Source: Sclerotiophoma versabilis
Lineage: Eukaryota > Ascomycota > Dothideomycetes > Pleosporales > Didymellaceae
DNA length: 64,000 nucleotides
Direction of reading: 5' to 3'
Assembly: GCA_012274445.1 (NCBI GenBank)
Contig: JAAROD010000015.1
Coordinates: 2,232,001 to 2,296,000, forward strand
Shown: positions 32,977 through 45,778 of the stretch, in pieces
How positions within the stretch are numbered: the stretch's first letter is position 1
Layout of the letters: each line of letters begins with the position of its first letter
The notes under the pieces: model-generated
Database searches by the model: none
Told to the model about the DNA's origin: nothing
What the model saw: only the letters and a program-made list of their open reading frames with translations
Program-made: the position numbers and the translations under genes

Positions 32977-34973
32977 GATTCTCTTTATTACTAAATCTAT
33001 AGATAATCTTACTACCTTTATGCAGCTTATAGTTTAGGTTAAGGTAATACTACTAATATAGATTATAGCAGGAGCTGTTAATAACTAATTATATATATAT
33101 AATTACCTAATAATTATCTATGCCTAGAAAATATAGCTTAGAATACTTATTCTAGAGGTGCATTTTGTATATATTATTCTTATAATTATACTATTATTTT
33201 CTATATATAGTACTAGAAGTTAGGAACTATTTCTTTCTTAGTTTTTCTAACTTATATATATAATAGGCGTTGTATACGCATACTGTCTATAATAGTTTTC
33301 TATAATTTAGATTCTAGTAGTCTAAGGTATAGTCTAGTTATAGATTTAGACATAATACTAGCTTTCTATTAAAGTTAGGCTTATTCCTGCTTTAGTTATT
33401 CTTTACTTATTACTTAAGTTTCTGTTATATAGCGTAGTTACTAGCACTAAGCTTATTAAACTTATATTTCTACTAATCTTATTAGAATTTATTTAGGTTG
33501 TTAACCTATTATTATTCTATATAAGTTTAAAGTGCTATTTACTATAGTCTCTTATTAATACTTTTAGTAATCTATTTATAGTTTACTTAAAAGGCATTAT
33601 TATTATCTTAGAATTCTTAGCGTGCTAATCCTACTTTAGTATATTTATTAAATTTATATATATCTGTGTTATACTAACTTTCTTTAGTATTAGAGGCGTA
33701 GGTAATACCTCTGTCTACTTCTTATCTAGTAGTGTTATATAGTTATTAGAATATTATAGGCTGCTTATACCTATGCACTTTTAGTCCTTATTTATATACT
33801 TATCCTATCTATTCTAATAGTTATCCTATTAGGTCCTGCAGGTGCTACTACTGTTTATTTAATATCTAGTATAGTATAGGTACTTAGCTATAGATATCTT
33901 ATATATTCTTATTAGATAGTTTAATATAGTTATTATTAGATCTAGTCTTAGAATCTTCTATAAGACGCTCTATATTATTAGTAAGAACTTTCTATTTATT
34001 ACTAGTATCTATATTTCCATAGGTAAGTACGTTAAGTTATTAAACTACCTTATTCTTTAATTAATAATTCTTAGCGTAGTAGCCCTACTTACTACAGCTA
34101 TAATAAGTTATACTAGACTTATTCTTATTATAACTACTCTTTTTCTTATTCTATTATTCTAGTAGCAGTCCCTTATTAAGGTTTAAGAGGTCTATAGCCT
34201 CTAGTCTAAAGTATCTACTCTATATATTATTATAGATGTATTAACTAGTATTAGACTAGTAGTAGTTATATCCTCCTTAGTTTCCTTAGTATAGGTTGTT
34301 ATTATGCTACTAGTTTTATAGTTGTAAGTAGTTATTTATATTACCTATAACTTATACTTATGTATTCTTTTCTAACTCTAAGTAAAGCTTATAGAGATAA
34401 GTATTAATATTAAAGCTTTGTTTTCTAAGTCTTTAAGGCTTTTAATTACTACGCTAGTATATATAAGTTCTTTCTTAACCTTAGGCTTTAGACTCTACCT
34501 AAATATAGTTATTAGTGCAGTGTTATCCTAGTTAGTATTATAAGTAATAGCTTAGAAATTAGCAGTATAGTCCGCAACTAACATAGTCTGCTAAATAGTC
34601 TAGATATTACGTCTAGCTATAATAGGTTTATTAATAACTCTAAAAATCTATTAGATCTTAGTTTTAAATTCTGTAAAGTTATTAAGCTATATATTATTCT
34701 TAAGGAAGGTAGTCTTGCTTATTTTATTCTAAATAAAGGGCTAAATCTATTTAAAGGCTTTACTGCGCATATATAATACAGCTAGCTTAACCTTATTTTC
34801 TTTCTTAATAGATGCGCCTTAAAAGGTAAAGAATAAATTAAACTAAAGAAGCTAATTCTTAAGCTTAGAACAGTTTCTATTATAGAGGTTAGGTTTAGCA
34901 ACCTTAAGGCTAGCTAAGTTGCATGTATTAGTAGAGTTACTAGAGGTAGCATAATCTTCTAATATATTGCTTA
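32888..34973 (-). pseudogene. Family 1 gag remnant, element 2
   Basis: Full-length alignment to the intact gag at 894-3035, heavily mutated, with start codon and zinc-binding Cys codons lost. The end overlaps pol as in the intact element. Confidence 0.85.
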
Positions 34974-34991
34974 TATTATAGGTGTTTAAAA

Positions 34992-35479
34992 TATTAAAGT
35001 TATACTTTAGTTAAAGACTGTAAGTACTAATTCTATTAGTTCTTAGGTATAAACAGCGCGTAGTAGATTAGAGTAGGTTATTATCTAGTAAAACACTATA
35101 ATAATAGAGGTTAATAATAAGTAGTATAGAGTAGACTAACTAGCTTAAGAGTTAGGTTAAGATTCTAAAGATAAACTTAATTAACAAGGTTAAATATAAA
35201 CTATAAGAGTTGTGTTCCTACTTGCTATATACTTGCTAGGAGATAGTGCTTATTAATAAGTAACTAGAGTTAGTCTAATAAAATACATAGTATTGCTTAT
35301 TAATAAGTAATAATATACAATACTTATTAATAAGTAAGTTATATATATTATACTTATTAATAAGCATATTACGTAACTGTACAAAGGAGATTCTTTCTAA
35401 CTCTGTCCCTAGTTTATAGGTAAGAGCTGTAGTTAGCTACTTAATTACTGTGCTGGTTTGTCTGCACAGAGTTATAATA
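34992..35479 (-). repeat. 5' LTR of element 2
   Basis: 488 bp. Compared with its partner it has less-mutated stretches (GTTGTGTTCCTACTTGC near 35209), so the two LTRs were mutated unevenly. Confidence 0.9.
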
Positions 35480-38400
35480 GATAAGTAATAACCTAAGTAG
35501 CTACTTTAAAGTAAGCTACTTCTAGATTTATTAAATAATAGAATAGTTAAGAGGTAGTAAATACTATACCTAGTAAGATTATAATTACTATATAGAGTAT
35601 AGATCTAATACGTTCTTAAAATACTTTAATCTTTTACTTTAAAGCTTTTCTATTATATTTAAGTAGCTCTTCTACTAGGAATAGAATACTTAGGAAGAAT
35701 CTATTCTCTATAATATTAAATTTAGTAGTAAGCTTATTAATATAGGTATTATATATAAGAGTTATAGTATAGACTTCTTAGTCTCTAATTATTTAAATGC
35801 CTAAAAACTATTTAGCTACGCTATAATTTTTAATTCAATATTTAATTATTAATAAGCTTATTAGCTATTTAGTAGCTACCTAATTATTATTATAGTAAAT
35901 AAGAAGTATATTATTAATAGAGAAGAGTAGTATAATCTTCTACTTAGTATTATAAAAGAGGTAAGGCTCTTCTTCTAATACTATAAGACTAAGTATCTAA
36001 AGTATACTAGAGAGCTCTTTATACTATAGAACTAGTAAATTATATAGCCTATATAGAGCTTATAATAGTAGAATAATCTACTTAGGTTTCTTAAATCTAT
36101 CTAGTAATTTATAGAGTACCTAAGGTTAGTTCTAGCAGCATATATTAAGAAATACGCTAGCTATATTATACTAATAGAGCTCTATATTAAATTAGGCTTT
36201 AATTATTACTATAGTCTAAAATAATTTAGAAGTAAGTATTATAGTATAGGTTAATATAATTAAATCTTTAGCCTAAAGGTCTCTTTATATATATATCTAA
36301 GCCTTATACTTAATAAAGTATCTATCTTAGTCTAATTTATAAATAAAGACCTATTTAAGTAGTAAAGGCCTTATTAAGGTACTTAATTAGTCTACTTCTA
36401 CTTATATCTTATTTTCTATAAGTGTTACTATTTTCTTCTTATAAGCCTAATAGAAAAAAGTACCTAACAGGTAGTAGGTAAGATTCTTTTACTTTTCTAG
36501 TAGTAAAGAGAGCTTATTATAGTATACTAGACGCTCTATTTATATAACTTACTTTTCTTTTTATAGAGTAAAAGTAATAATTACTATATATATAGTAATA
36601 AGCTCTCTTCTCTAACTTCTATATTTATTTATATAATTAAATAAAGATTAGATTAGCTATAAGTACCTATATTACTATATTAAGCTTATTATAGAGTACT
36701 AGCCTACTCTATTATTATTAGTAAGCTTATTATACTTATAGTCTAGTACTCTATAGCTCTACCTTAATAGTAGGCTCTAGGTTCTCTACTAATATATATA
36801 TTTCTAACTTACCTTATCTACTTATATTATCTTTTAAGAAGGTATTAGAATAATTAGTAATATAAGTCTTAGTAGATCTTTAAGATTCTTAATATTTACT
36901 AGCTTACTTTCTTCTTTAATAGTTAAGTGCACTTTCTATAAGCTACTAGTTAGATTCTTCTTATTAGAAGCTTCTCTACCTATACTTAACTAATCTAGTT
37001 TAGATATTTAGTTAGAGGATAGTAAACCTATTTCTTAGCGTTATTCTGTACAGATCTCTAGTAGCTTACTAGCTAAGCTTACTATACGCGCAGTATCTAT
37101 CTTAGAGGCTTTCTTATAACTAGACTAGCCTTCTAGTAATTAAGGTCCTCCTTAAGTACTACCCTTAAGCTAGCACTTAGTAGATAAGCTAATTAATAGG
37201 TTTACTTTAATAGAGAGCTTAATTACTTCTTCTTTATTTATTATCTTACTAGCTTTATTAATTATATCTATTATTATTATTACTTCTCTAACTAAGAGAG
37301 CTATTAACTTATTTATTCTATTATAAAAGAGCTTCTTATTAAAGTTTATATTATATATTATAATTACTTAGTTAAGTTTAAAGACCTATATCTAGTATTT
37401 ATTAGAAGGTTAGTTACTATCTAGGTATCTAATATAGCTCTTTAGAGTAACTTTAAAGCTTCTCTAATAATGCCTAGCTGCTTTATCTCTATTTAAGAAA
37501 TATACTTAGTAGCTATATATATATATTCTACTCTAATTAGGTCTTAGATTAGCTATAAGTGCTCTTACCTACTTAGGTTTATTCTAGCAGAAATATTAGC
37601 TAAACTAGTAATTAAGCTCTTTATTTAGGCTATATAGCTTATTTAAGTAAGTTAGACCTATATTATAAAGCTATATTACTATAGTAGTAACTTCTAGCTA
37701 GAGCTTCTTAGGCAGATTTATACTACTTCTTATCTTAATAGATTTAGTAATTATCTTCTATTCTACTCTTTCTACTACTCTATTAAGTTTATATATATAT
37801 AGAGGTATATACTTAATATCTATTCTCTTATTAAGCACCTGGTACTTATATTTAGAGCTTTCTTACTATAGAAGAGTAGCTATATTATTTGCTTATCTTA
37901 TCTTATGTATATAGAGCTTATACTAGGTATATACCTAGCGTAAGAAGCTTATAAGTATATATAGTATTTTAATTTAAGTCTTTCTCTATAATATATATAA
38001 AAAGAGCTTTCTACTATAGTACTTCTTAATTAAAAGTATCTATAATTTGCTACCTCTTTCTATACGCATATTAGATAGATTCTAGCTAATTTTCTAAAAA
38101 GGTTTAGTAGGCTTTTCTTACTTCTAGTAGAAGACTACTTACTTAGTATAGGTTATTATATAAATCTTATAATCTTTTTAGAGTATACTATTAATATATA
38201 TACTACACGCTTATTATATAAGAGCCTAGAAAGACTCTAGGCCTAGAGAATCTACTCTAGTATACTAAAGATACTTATTAGAGCTTTATAGGTAGAAATA
38301 ATATAATTATTTTATTACTATATTAAGAATTAGAAAGTAGTAAGAAAGTAGCTTATATTTAAAGAAAGTAAGATTATAAGTATACTTAAGAGTAGTATAT

Positions 38401-39451
38401 ACAACACTCCTATTTAAATTATTAATATAACCTACTCTAAGTAAGCTATCTAGCTCTAAGTACTAAACTTCTTTCTTCTAAAAGTATACTTAAGAAATAA
38501 TATTAATATAGAACTCTTCTACTACTATAATATTCTTAAGAAGTAGGTCTTCTATATATAGGCTGCGCTTTCTACATAATTTATTTTTAAATAAATAAGC
38601 TTCTTATCTTATAATAGAGAATAACTAGGTGCCTACCTCTACTATATTAGTAGAATTAGCTAGGTAGAAGAATCTAGGTATAAGCTAATCTACGCTGTTA
38701 ACTAAGTGCGTAGCTGCTCTTTTATTTAAAATTATACTATCTAAGAGTAGATAAGTATTAAAATCTATAAGGTTATAAACTCTAGGTTTCTTAGCTAGAT
38801 TACTTAATTATATTATTTTTAGATTAATTAGAGCAGCCTATATATTACCTAGAAACTTAACCTTAAGTAGTATACTATTTACTAGTAGACCTATTATTAC
38901 TAATAGAGTGTTTAAGGTCTGATTAAGCTGCTTAATTAATCTTCTAGTATCTACGTGCTCTCTGCTTTTAAGCCTCTAGAGAGTATCTTTTTAATAACCT
39001 TTACTTATTTAGATAGGTAGTAGAGAGCTTCTTTTAACTACTATTTCTAGGTATTAGTAATTAGTTAGTTTCTACCTATAAGTCTCTTTCTTTTATATAT
39101 AAGAGTAGGTATATCTACTTAAGCTTTTAGAGTTACTTATGGGCGCTTCTTAGTAAGTATTTATTAAGTTTCTAAATATTATAAATACTTCTAGATTATT
39201 CTTCTCTACTTTTATAGTATGCTTATGTATTAAACTACTAAAGACTCTGCTTACTTAGTCTAAATTAAGCGTTTTAAGCCCTAGAATACTATTATAGATA
39301 ATTCTTTAGTTTATAGTATAAGCCTACTCTAAAGTAATTCTATAGCTTAAGGTATCTAAGAAATTCTAAATAGTACGCAGCCTCTTAACCTTTATAAGCT
39401 TATATAACTTAGCTCTTATATAGAGGTAGAACTACTTCTAATACTAGTTTT

Positions 39452-39950
39452 TGTTGAAGTTGTACTTTCAAGCAAAGCTCGTAAGCACTATTCGTATTGG
39501 TTCTCAGGGATGAGCGCTGGTACAGGAAGGTCCGTAAGGGTTGGGGTTATTGCCTAGTGAAACACCGTGGCAATAGAGGGTAACAATGAGTAGTATAGAG
39601 TAGACTATCTAGCTCGAGAGTTGGGGTCGAGATTCCAAAGACAAACTTGATTGACTAAGTTGAACACGAACCATAAGGGTTGTGTTCCTACTGACTATAT
39701 ACTTGCTATGGGGTAATGCTCGTTGACGAGCGACTAGGGTCAGTCCAATGAAATACATAGCGTTGCTCGTTGACGAGCGATAACATACGATGCTCGTTGA
39801 CGAGCAAGTCACGTGTGTCATGCTCGTTGACGAGCATGTCACGTGACCGTACAAAGGGAGATCCTTCCTGACTCCGCCCCTGGTTCATGGGTGAGGGCTG
39901 TGGTTGGCTACTTAATCACTGTGCCGCTTCGTCCGCACAGGATCGTAACA
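39452..39950 (-). mobile_element. Unmutated solo LTR of family 1 (499 bp)
   Basis: Begins TGTTGAAG, ends GATCGTAACA. It is GC-balanced inside AT-rich DNA and appears identical to the LTR at 3054-3522 except for 30 extra bp. It is flanked by GTTTT at 39447-39451 and 39951-39955. The paralogous copia copy near 56590 has GTCCT at the empty site, so the duplicated target is the RIP-mutated form. Palindromes lie at 39717, 39764, 39791 and 39821, and GTCACGTGAC at 39838-39847. Short minus-strand frames inside it (39609-39854, 39706-39888) are chance. Confidence 0.96.
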
Positions 39951-40660
39951 GTTTTATAGAGTAGCTTAACCTTATTTAGCTACTCTAAGGTATTATCTAT
40001 ACTTAGCTCTTACCTAGTTCTAGGTACTAGCGTCTGTTAGAGTAAGCTCCTCCTTAAGTGCCTAGATAAGTGCTTATTATATTATTATTTTATTAGTAAT
40101 AAGCTTTACTATTACTAGTAAGAGAATTAATAGTAATATTATAGTATTAACCTAGTTCTAGAACTTCTATAAGCGCTCTGCCTTAGCTACCTACTTACTT
40201 AATTTAACCTTATATATTATAAGCTCCTAGTTATATATTTCTAAGCTTAATAGGCCTATAAAGGAATTATAATTAATTAGTTAAGCACTTTAGCTTTAGG
40301 TAGAGTAAGCTAGTAGATAATTAGAGGTAATTAAGCTTATAGTAGGCAGCTAAGGAGCTCTATTATGCATACCTAGAGTATCTAGAGCATCTAGATTAAT
40401 AAGCTTCTATATATCTTAAAGCTTAGTATGCTAGGTAAGTTAGATATACTAATTAGGCTAGTTAATATATAACCTTAATTAGTAGATACTAATTAGGATT
40501 TCTAATAGAGCTTATATACTATAGCTAACTAGCTTACCTATAGTAGTATTATACTAGAGAGAAGAAAATAAAGAGTAATTAGAGCTTCTAAGATATATTC
40601 TATAAGCTCTTTCTAAGTACGCAGAGAGATCTACTATTCTTAGAAAGCTAGGCTTATAAC

Positions 40661-40949
40661 TATAATAGAGCTTATAGAACTATACTTAGGTAATTAATAG
40701 TATTTAATTAGTACTATCTAATCTATATCTAAAATATTAATTATATATAAAGAGAATTTAGAGGTTATATAATTTTACCTAATAAGCTTTATAAGCTTCT
40801 AGAGACCTACTTAGTCTTATAACCTTATTAAGTAAGCCTTTAAGCTACTATAGAGCTGCTTAGTAGTTAGGTGCTAGAGTAACCTAATTAGAGTATAGAA
40901 ATAAGAAAAAAGCTCTATAGTAGTAATCTACACGCTTTATTACGCAATA
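40661..40949 (-). repeat. Copia 5' LTR, left copy (289 bp)
   Basis: Same sequence class as 45257-45544, 50169-50456 and 57302-57589. The end reads TACGCAATA where the right copy reads TGCGTAATA: two different single RIP hits on an ancestral TGCGCAACA-like end. Confidence 0.9.
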
Positions 40950-43169
40950 CCTAATCTCCTAGTTAGAGTTATTAATCTAATACTAATATCTATAACCTAA
41001 TTACTATATATATAGTAGTAATTAATCTTCTTTTTATAGAGTTGCTTAACTAATTAACTATAAATTAATTATTTACTCTTCTAGCCTTTCTTAACTAATT
41101 ATCTATATTAATTATTTAGTCCCTTATAGATATAGATTCTACTTAGTATATTAGTATATATAGTATTATATTTATAGATTAATCTACTTTATTAACTCTA
41201 TCTTTCTTAATTACTTTATGTTTATTAATAATATTATATAGGTTAATTAGTTATTTAAACTTCTTAAACTATTAATAAGTAAGTAACTTAGTTAATCTAT
41301 TAGCTAGTATATTATTAGTTTCTAGATAACTAATCTAGATTAATCTCTTAGTATATTCTTACCTAAGCTATATATTTTGTATATCTATATACCTAAGATA
41401 AGTAGTAATCTATTAATTAGCTTCTACTACTAGTCTACTTATTTAGAAGTTATTATACTATATATTCTATAAGTTACTTATCTTAAGATTAAGCTTATTA
41501 AAGAACCGCCTAAGCGCAATTATTTTCTTAGTAATATACTTAAGAGTAAGAAGTTCTGCGTTAGTTATAGAAGTAGTTACTATACTTTATCTAGTAGCTT
41601 TCTATAGAATTAGACCTCTAAAGAGTATTACTAGGTATCTATAGAATAATTATTAAATTTTTAGATTATCTATAAAAGATATATCTCTATAAATTATTAG
41701 CTTAGCTTTATTATAATTACTATATTAGATTTCTTCTAATCCTATCCTATACAGGTATATAATTACCCTATTTATATCTTTTTTATATTTATTACTAGAA
41801 TTAGTTAGGAAATATAATAGCTTAAATACTATAAACGTAATATTAGGTTGTAGTATAATTACTATATATAATATAGATCTAACCTTCTCTTAATACGTTT
41901 TAATTTTCTTTTTAATTACTTTTCTAGTATTTTTAATTAGTTATTTTAATAGAAGTAGTATTAGTAGAAATATACTATTTACTAATCTAAACTTCTTAGT
42001 AATCTTATTAATATATATCTTATATATAAGAGTAATAGTTCTAAGCTTTCTATTATAGATTACTTAAATTTCTAGAAACTATTTAACTAGTCTCTAGTTT
42101 TAAAACTTATATTTTTCTATAATCTTATTCTATAAGAGCTTAGTATCTATCTTATAGGTCTTAGAATAGATTAAGAGAATATTATCTATATAGAAGAGTA
42201 TAATAATCTTCTTACTTTTATTATAGAATAGGTAGAGCTTTTCTTTACTTAATTATAGTCTAATTAATTAAAGTAACTTTAATAACTTCTTATACTAAAG
42301 AAGAAGTAATTTTCTTAATCTATATAGTGCTTAATTAAGCCTAATATAGTATCTACTCTTCTTAAATTCTTCTAGTATTTTATAGAGTACTAGATTAACT
42401 GCTATAATTATAGTATTAAGAAATACTCTAATAACGTTATACTATCTTACTTCTAGATTAAATTAAGCTGTATATAATATTACTACTGTAAATAATTTAA
42501 CTGCTAGAGTTGCAGTGTAGGTAGATTAAAGACAATTTATTTCTTATAACTGTTCTCTTATAATTATCTAAGCCTTCTACTTAATAAAGTAGCTATTTTA
42601 ATTAAATTTATAAGTCTATACCTACTTTAATAGTAATAGTTAATTCGTTACTTTAGATACTAGAATTTCTAACTAGGTACTCTTTTTAATTATATAATTT
42701 ATGTCTTTAGTTAAAGAGTTTATAAACAGAGTCTTTAAAGAGTATTATTAGAGCTGCTTCTATATATTTAGTAGTAGTAGAAGATTATCTTAATAAGAGC
42801 GTAAAGTATAATCTAATTAATTAGATTTATTATTTAGTATAGCTACTATAACTACTATATTTAGTATTTTATAGCTAGATTGTTTATTCTAGAACTAGTT
42901 AGTTTCTACAAGATATATATATTAAAAGTTATCTATCTAATTATTTTCTAGTAGATCTATAATTAATATTTAATACTTTCTTAGCTACTAATCTCTAGTT
43001 AATTATTATAATTCTTTCTTCTACAGAGTAGTATATATATATTTATTAGTTAATCTATCTTAGGCGCTATACTTCTAATTCTTTAACTTAACCTTTATAT
43101 TAGTATATCTCTTACTATATTTAGAGTAGTAGAAGCAGCGCTAGCAGAGCTAGTATTAGAATTAGTTAG
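40950..43169 (-). pseudogene. Second copia lineage, RT and RNase H remnant
   Basis: Minus-strand frames read as copia RT and RNase H but differ from family 3. RNase H: TNAELLTLKYITKKIIALRR near 41500-41575. RT: FYIDNILLIYSKTYKI near 42165-42215 (ancestral YIDD) and VIRVFLNTIIIAVNLVLYKI near 42375-42440. 40950-41480 is AT-rich with no motif I can place. The upstream end is cut by element 3 at 43170. No LTR found. Confidence 0.7.
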
Positions 43170-45256
43170 TGTTAAAGTTATACTTTAGTTAAAGACTATA
43201 AGCACTAATTCTGTTAGTTCTTAGGTATAAACAGCGCGCAGTAGATTAGGTTAGGTTATTATCTAGTAAAATACTGTAATAATAGGGGTTAATAATAAGT
43301 AGTATAGAGTAGACTATCTAGCTTAAGAGTTAGATTAAGATTCTAAAGACAAACTTAACTAATAAGGTTAAATATAAACTATAAGAGTTATGTTTCTACT
43401 AACTATATACTTACTAGGAGATAATACTTATTAATAAGTAACTAGAGTTAGTCTAAAAAAATATATAGCATTGCTTATTAATAAGTAATAATATATAATA
43501 CTTATTAATAAGCAAGTTATGCGTATTATGCTTATTAATAAGTATATTACGTAACTATATAAAGAAGATCCTTTCTAGCTCTACCTTAGCTTATAGGTAA
43601 GAGCTCTAGTTAGCTACTTAATTACTATACTGCTTTATCTGCACAGAATTATAATACTATTCTCCTCCTCTTTTAGGTTTATTCTTAAACTATATAACTA
43701 GAATCTAGGCTTATATAAAATTAAGCTTATTACTATATTTAGTAACTAGTATATTAAGATATCTTCTTATACCTATAACCTTTAACTTAGTCTAGAAATT
43801 TATTAAGCTAATACTTCTACTAAAGTTCTCTATAACTATTATTTCTTTAAAGGCTATAAGTGCTATATTATACTAAATACTATAAAGTATTTAAAGTATA
43901 CTAAGTATATAAAGGCTAGAAAGCCTTATATTAATATATTATAGAAGTTAATAGATTATACTTATAAAGAGTAAAAAAAGAAAGTAGAAGAAGATAAAAC
44001 CTTATTAGTAACTGTTATTACGTAGTTGTTATAAAATAAATTTTTTTTAAAATAAGCTAAGAATTACGCGCAGTAAAAGGCGTTGTATATAGTAAATAAA
44101 ATAGCTAAATTAGAAGAACTAGATCTTACTAAGAAGATAGATTATCTAGTAGTATTAATAGGTATATATACCTTATCTATAACCTAGGCTACTCTTAGGC
44201 TTATTAAGAAGTCTGTTATAAACTATAGTACTTCTATACTAATTAGTAGTAGTTTATAAGGTATATTAGAGGTTCCTATATATTTTCTAATTCTAGGTAG
44301 CCTAACTACTTAACTAGGTATTAAATACTCTTCTTAGTTCTCTAATATATTATTATTTTTTTTACTTCCTACTTATTATTACTGTTAGCTTAGTAGTAGA
44401 AGTCTTTCTAGATTAGCGTTCTTAGATTAGTAGGTTCTAATAGTAAGATATAGAATACTAGATAGATTTTTACATGCTTAGGTAGCTTAAGTTAATAGTT
44501 AACTAGGCTAATTTACTTAGGAATAAAAAATAGTCTAACCTTAACCTTATCTAGTTTTTTTATTACTCTTTATATTCTAAGATTTTCTATAAGAAGGTAG
44601 ACTTTATCTCTTTCTTTTAGCTAAGGTGCTGTTTTTTATTTCTAATTAATATATAAATTAGCTTGTTTCTAAGCTTATATAATATTTTTTAGTAATTTCT
44701 AGTATACTTCCTTTAGTCTAACTACTAAAGCTATTACTAATTCTGTCTAAATAGAGTAATTAAGAAATAAAGTAAAAAGATTTAGGTATCTTCTATAGTT
44801 TATAAAGAACAGTATTATGCCTATTACTTCTAATAACTTATTATTATATATAATTTATACTATAGGTAATAGTAAAACCTAGTTATCTTATTTCTAGTTA
44901 CTATAGATCTAAAGGTATATTTCTATAGTCTAATTTATTCTTTCTATCTATCTATCTATCTATAGATAATAGGCTGTAAATAGCTTTTTCTTAGTACCTA
45001 ATATAGTAAGTATTATAGTTTAATAGTTTAATATAAAAAGCTTATCTCTATTACTAATAATTAATTTAGGTATTCTATAGTAGTAAATAATCTAGTTAAT
45101 AAATACTATAGCTAGCTACTGCGCAGTATAGCTATATTTAAATAGTATTATTTTAGCGTACTTAGTAAATCTATCTACTATAATAAAGATTAAGTTATAA
45201 GTATATCCTATAATAGGGTCTTTAGAGAGTAGTAGCTGTATAATAAAATCTATTAT
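43170..45256 (-). mobile_element. Family 1 element 3, 3' part (3' LTR and Pol C-terminus)
   Basis: The LTR at 43170-43656 (487 bp) keeps its terminal TG (TGTTAAAG). Then follow the antisense frame and the C-terminal half of pol on minus, ending in the integrase region at ATTAT (45252-45256), where a copia LTR begins. The missing 5' part is found inverted at 45545-50168. The left flank is GTTAG (43165-43169). Confidence 0.9.
43735..44259 (+). pseudogene. Antisense Cys-rich, coiled-coil-like remnant in element 3
   Basis: Same 175-codon frame as 8260-8784 at a constant offset of 35475, with RIP-type stops. It sits between the 3' LTR and the pol end, opposite to pol. It keeps GYKCYI where element 1 has GYKYYI, supporting an ancestral Cys. 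Confidence 0.6.
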
Positions 45257-45544
45257 TGTTACGTAATAAAGCGTGTGGATTGCTACTATAGAGCTTTTTT
45301 CTTACTTCTATACTCTAATTAAGTTACTCTAGTACTTAACTACTAAGCAGCTCTATAGCAGCTTAAAGGCTTGCTTAATAAGGTTATAAGACTAAGTAGG
45401 TCCCTAGAAGCCTATAAGCTTATTAGGCAAAATTATATAACCTCTAAATTCTCTTTATATATAATTAATATTTTAGACATAGATTAGATAGCACTAATTA
45501 AATACTATTAATTACCTAAGTATAGTCCTATAAGCTCTATTATA
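45257..45544 (+). repeat. Solo copia LTR (288 bp) at the left inversion junction
   Basis: Starts TGTTACGTAATAAAGCG and ends CTCTATTATA, in the orientation opposite to the other three copia LTRs here. Left flank ATTAT and right flank ATGTT do not match each other. ATTAT pairs with ATAAT at 50164-50168 (inverse complement), and ATGTT pairs with AACAT at 57590-57594. Confidence 0.93.
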
Positions 45545-45778
45545 ATGTTTAACTTAGTTAATTAAGTTTATCTTTAGAATCTTAACCCCTAACTCTTAAG
45601 CTAGATAGTCTACTCTATACTACTTATTATTACCCTCTATTACTATAGTATTTTACTAGGTAATACTCTAACTCTTATAGACCTTTCTGTACTAGTGCTT
45701 ATCTCTAAGAACTAATATAAATAGTACTTATAAGCTTTGCTTAAAAGTATAACTTTAATACTTTAAACACCTCTAAAG

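Larger units (their letters stand above)
28559..35479 (-). mobile_element. Family 1 Ty3/gypsy element 2, full-length and RIP-mutated (6921 bp)
   Basis: LTRs at 28559-29047 (489 bp) and 34992-35479 (488 bp) flank gag and pol on minus and the antisense frame on plus. Flanks GTAGG (28554-28558) and GATAA (35480-35484) do not form a target duplication, and 343 bp of the copia host are absent at the junction, so insertion was followed by a flanking deletion or an exchange. Confidence 0.92.
35480..40949 (-). mobile_element. Copia family 3, left copy, main part with 5' LTR
   Basis: Collinear with 52626-57589 except for the solo LTR at 39452-39950. Minus-strand frames contain the copia RT (YNIASVFLN near 36150-36200; YINNILL near 35900-35930, ancestral YVDD), integrase and gag regions, all with RIP stops. 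The 5' LTR is 40661-40949, followed on minus by GTTATAAGCCTAG. The 3' part lies beyond element 2 at 28145-28558. Confidence 0.85.
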
